Shown here piece by piece: positions 5,269 to 5,377 of a stretch of DNA of 5,377 nt (position 1 is its first letter; every line of letters begins with the position of its first letter). The notes below the pieces were generated by a model. It saw only the letters and a list, made by a program, of their open reading frames with translations. It was not told the DNA's origin and ran no database searches. Source of the stretch: Chloroflexota bacterium (lineage in GTDB: Bacteria > Chloroflexota > Dehalococcoidia > Lucifugimonadales > JADFKI01). The position numbers were made by a program, and so were the translations under genes. The stretch spans positions 1 to 5,377 of the forward strand of contig JADFKI010000249.1 of NCBI GenBank assembly GCA_022565015.1, in the 5' to 3' direction.

Positions 5269-5377
5269 TAGCCTATCCGAAAACTGCCTCGAATGGTTCA
5301 ACAAGCTCTCCGCAGAAGCGGTCCGTAGAGACGGACTCCGATCTGATTCTGCCTAAGGTATCGGAGAGTCCGAAGAT
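5269..5377. mobile_element. second copy of the MITE-like element, cut by the window edge
   Basis: The first 57 bp (5269-5325) match 175-231 of the complete copy at 53 positions with no gap, including the terminal gcctatccgaaaac and the segment ggttc(a)acaagctctccgcag. The outer base is T instead of G, and TAA (5266-5268) fits a TNA target site; its partner lies outside the window. The next part differs in sequence but keeps stems: tccgt/acgga (5322-5326 with 5331-5335) and ctccgat/atcggag (5336-5342 with 5360-5366), then gagtccgaagat as in the first copy. It has the same orientation as the copy at 175-430 and begins 81 bp upstream of the thrB start. The right end is not visible, so length and intactness are unknown. 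Confidence 0.8.

Noticed and set aside
5188..5304. N-terminal extension of thrB starting at 5304
   Set aside because: The extra 39 residues translate the MITE and the intergenic gap (start MLNHSRQFSDRL comes from the repeat). ThrB homologues begin near MQKSVTVKVPA.

Overview
The window holds a compact, all-minus-strand cluster of five genes, probably two or three transcripts, bracketed by two copies of a short non-coding transposable element. DNA is moderately GC-rich, start codons are mixed (ATG and GTG), and protein spacing is tight. Protein style, the thrB-lysC pairing and the repeat motif inside the short element suggest an environmental Chloroflexota bacterium (Dehalococcoidia/SAR202-like). 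That placement is an impression from memory, not a database result.

Reading in the direction of transcription (from high to low coordinates): a 5'-truncated view of a small inverted-repeat element (5269-5377, running off the window); thrB, homoserine kinase (5187-4258), with a likely extended -10 box so close to its ATG that the mRNA may be leaderless; lysC, aspartokinase (4257-3022), whose GTG start abuts the thrB stop codon; an 84-bp gap with a GC-rich hairpin; a family 2 glycosyltransferase resembling dolichyl-phosphate glucosyltransferase/Alg5 (2937-2152); a second family 2 glycosyltransferase resembling polyprenyl/dolichyl-phosphate mannose synthase/DPM1 (2155-1433), overlapping the first by ATGA; a 118-bp gap with promoter-like sequences; and a 284-aa TPR protein with a very acidic tail (1314-460). 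A complete 256-bp copy of the element (175-430), with inverted ends and a TTA target duplication, lies 26 bp past the end of the last gene. Positions 1-171 hold nothing I can assign.

thrB and lysC act in the aspartate-family amino acid pathway: LysC makes aspartyl phosphate, the committed step to lysine, methionine and threonine, and ThrB phosphorylates homoserine on the threonine branch. The two glycosyltransferases probably each charge a polyprenyl phosphate carrier with a sugar for envelope glycan or protein glycosylation. The TPR protein has no function I can name.

The most interesting points are the short element family (two diverged copies with the same orientation on both sides of the cluster, with conserved stem-loops), a strong internal ribosome binding site in lysC at exactly the place where other bacteria start a separate regulatory beta subunit, and the unassigned TPR/beta-domain/acidic-tail protein. 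I see no CRISPR array, RNA gene, defence system or other clearly new multi-gene system.
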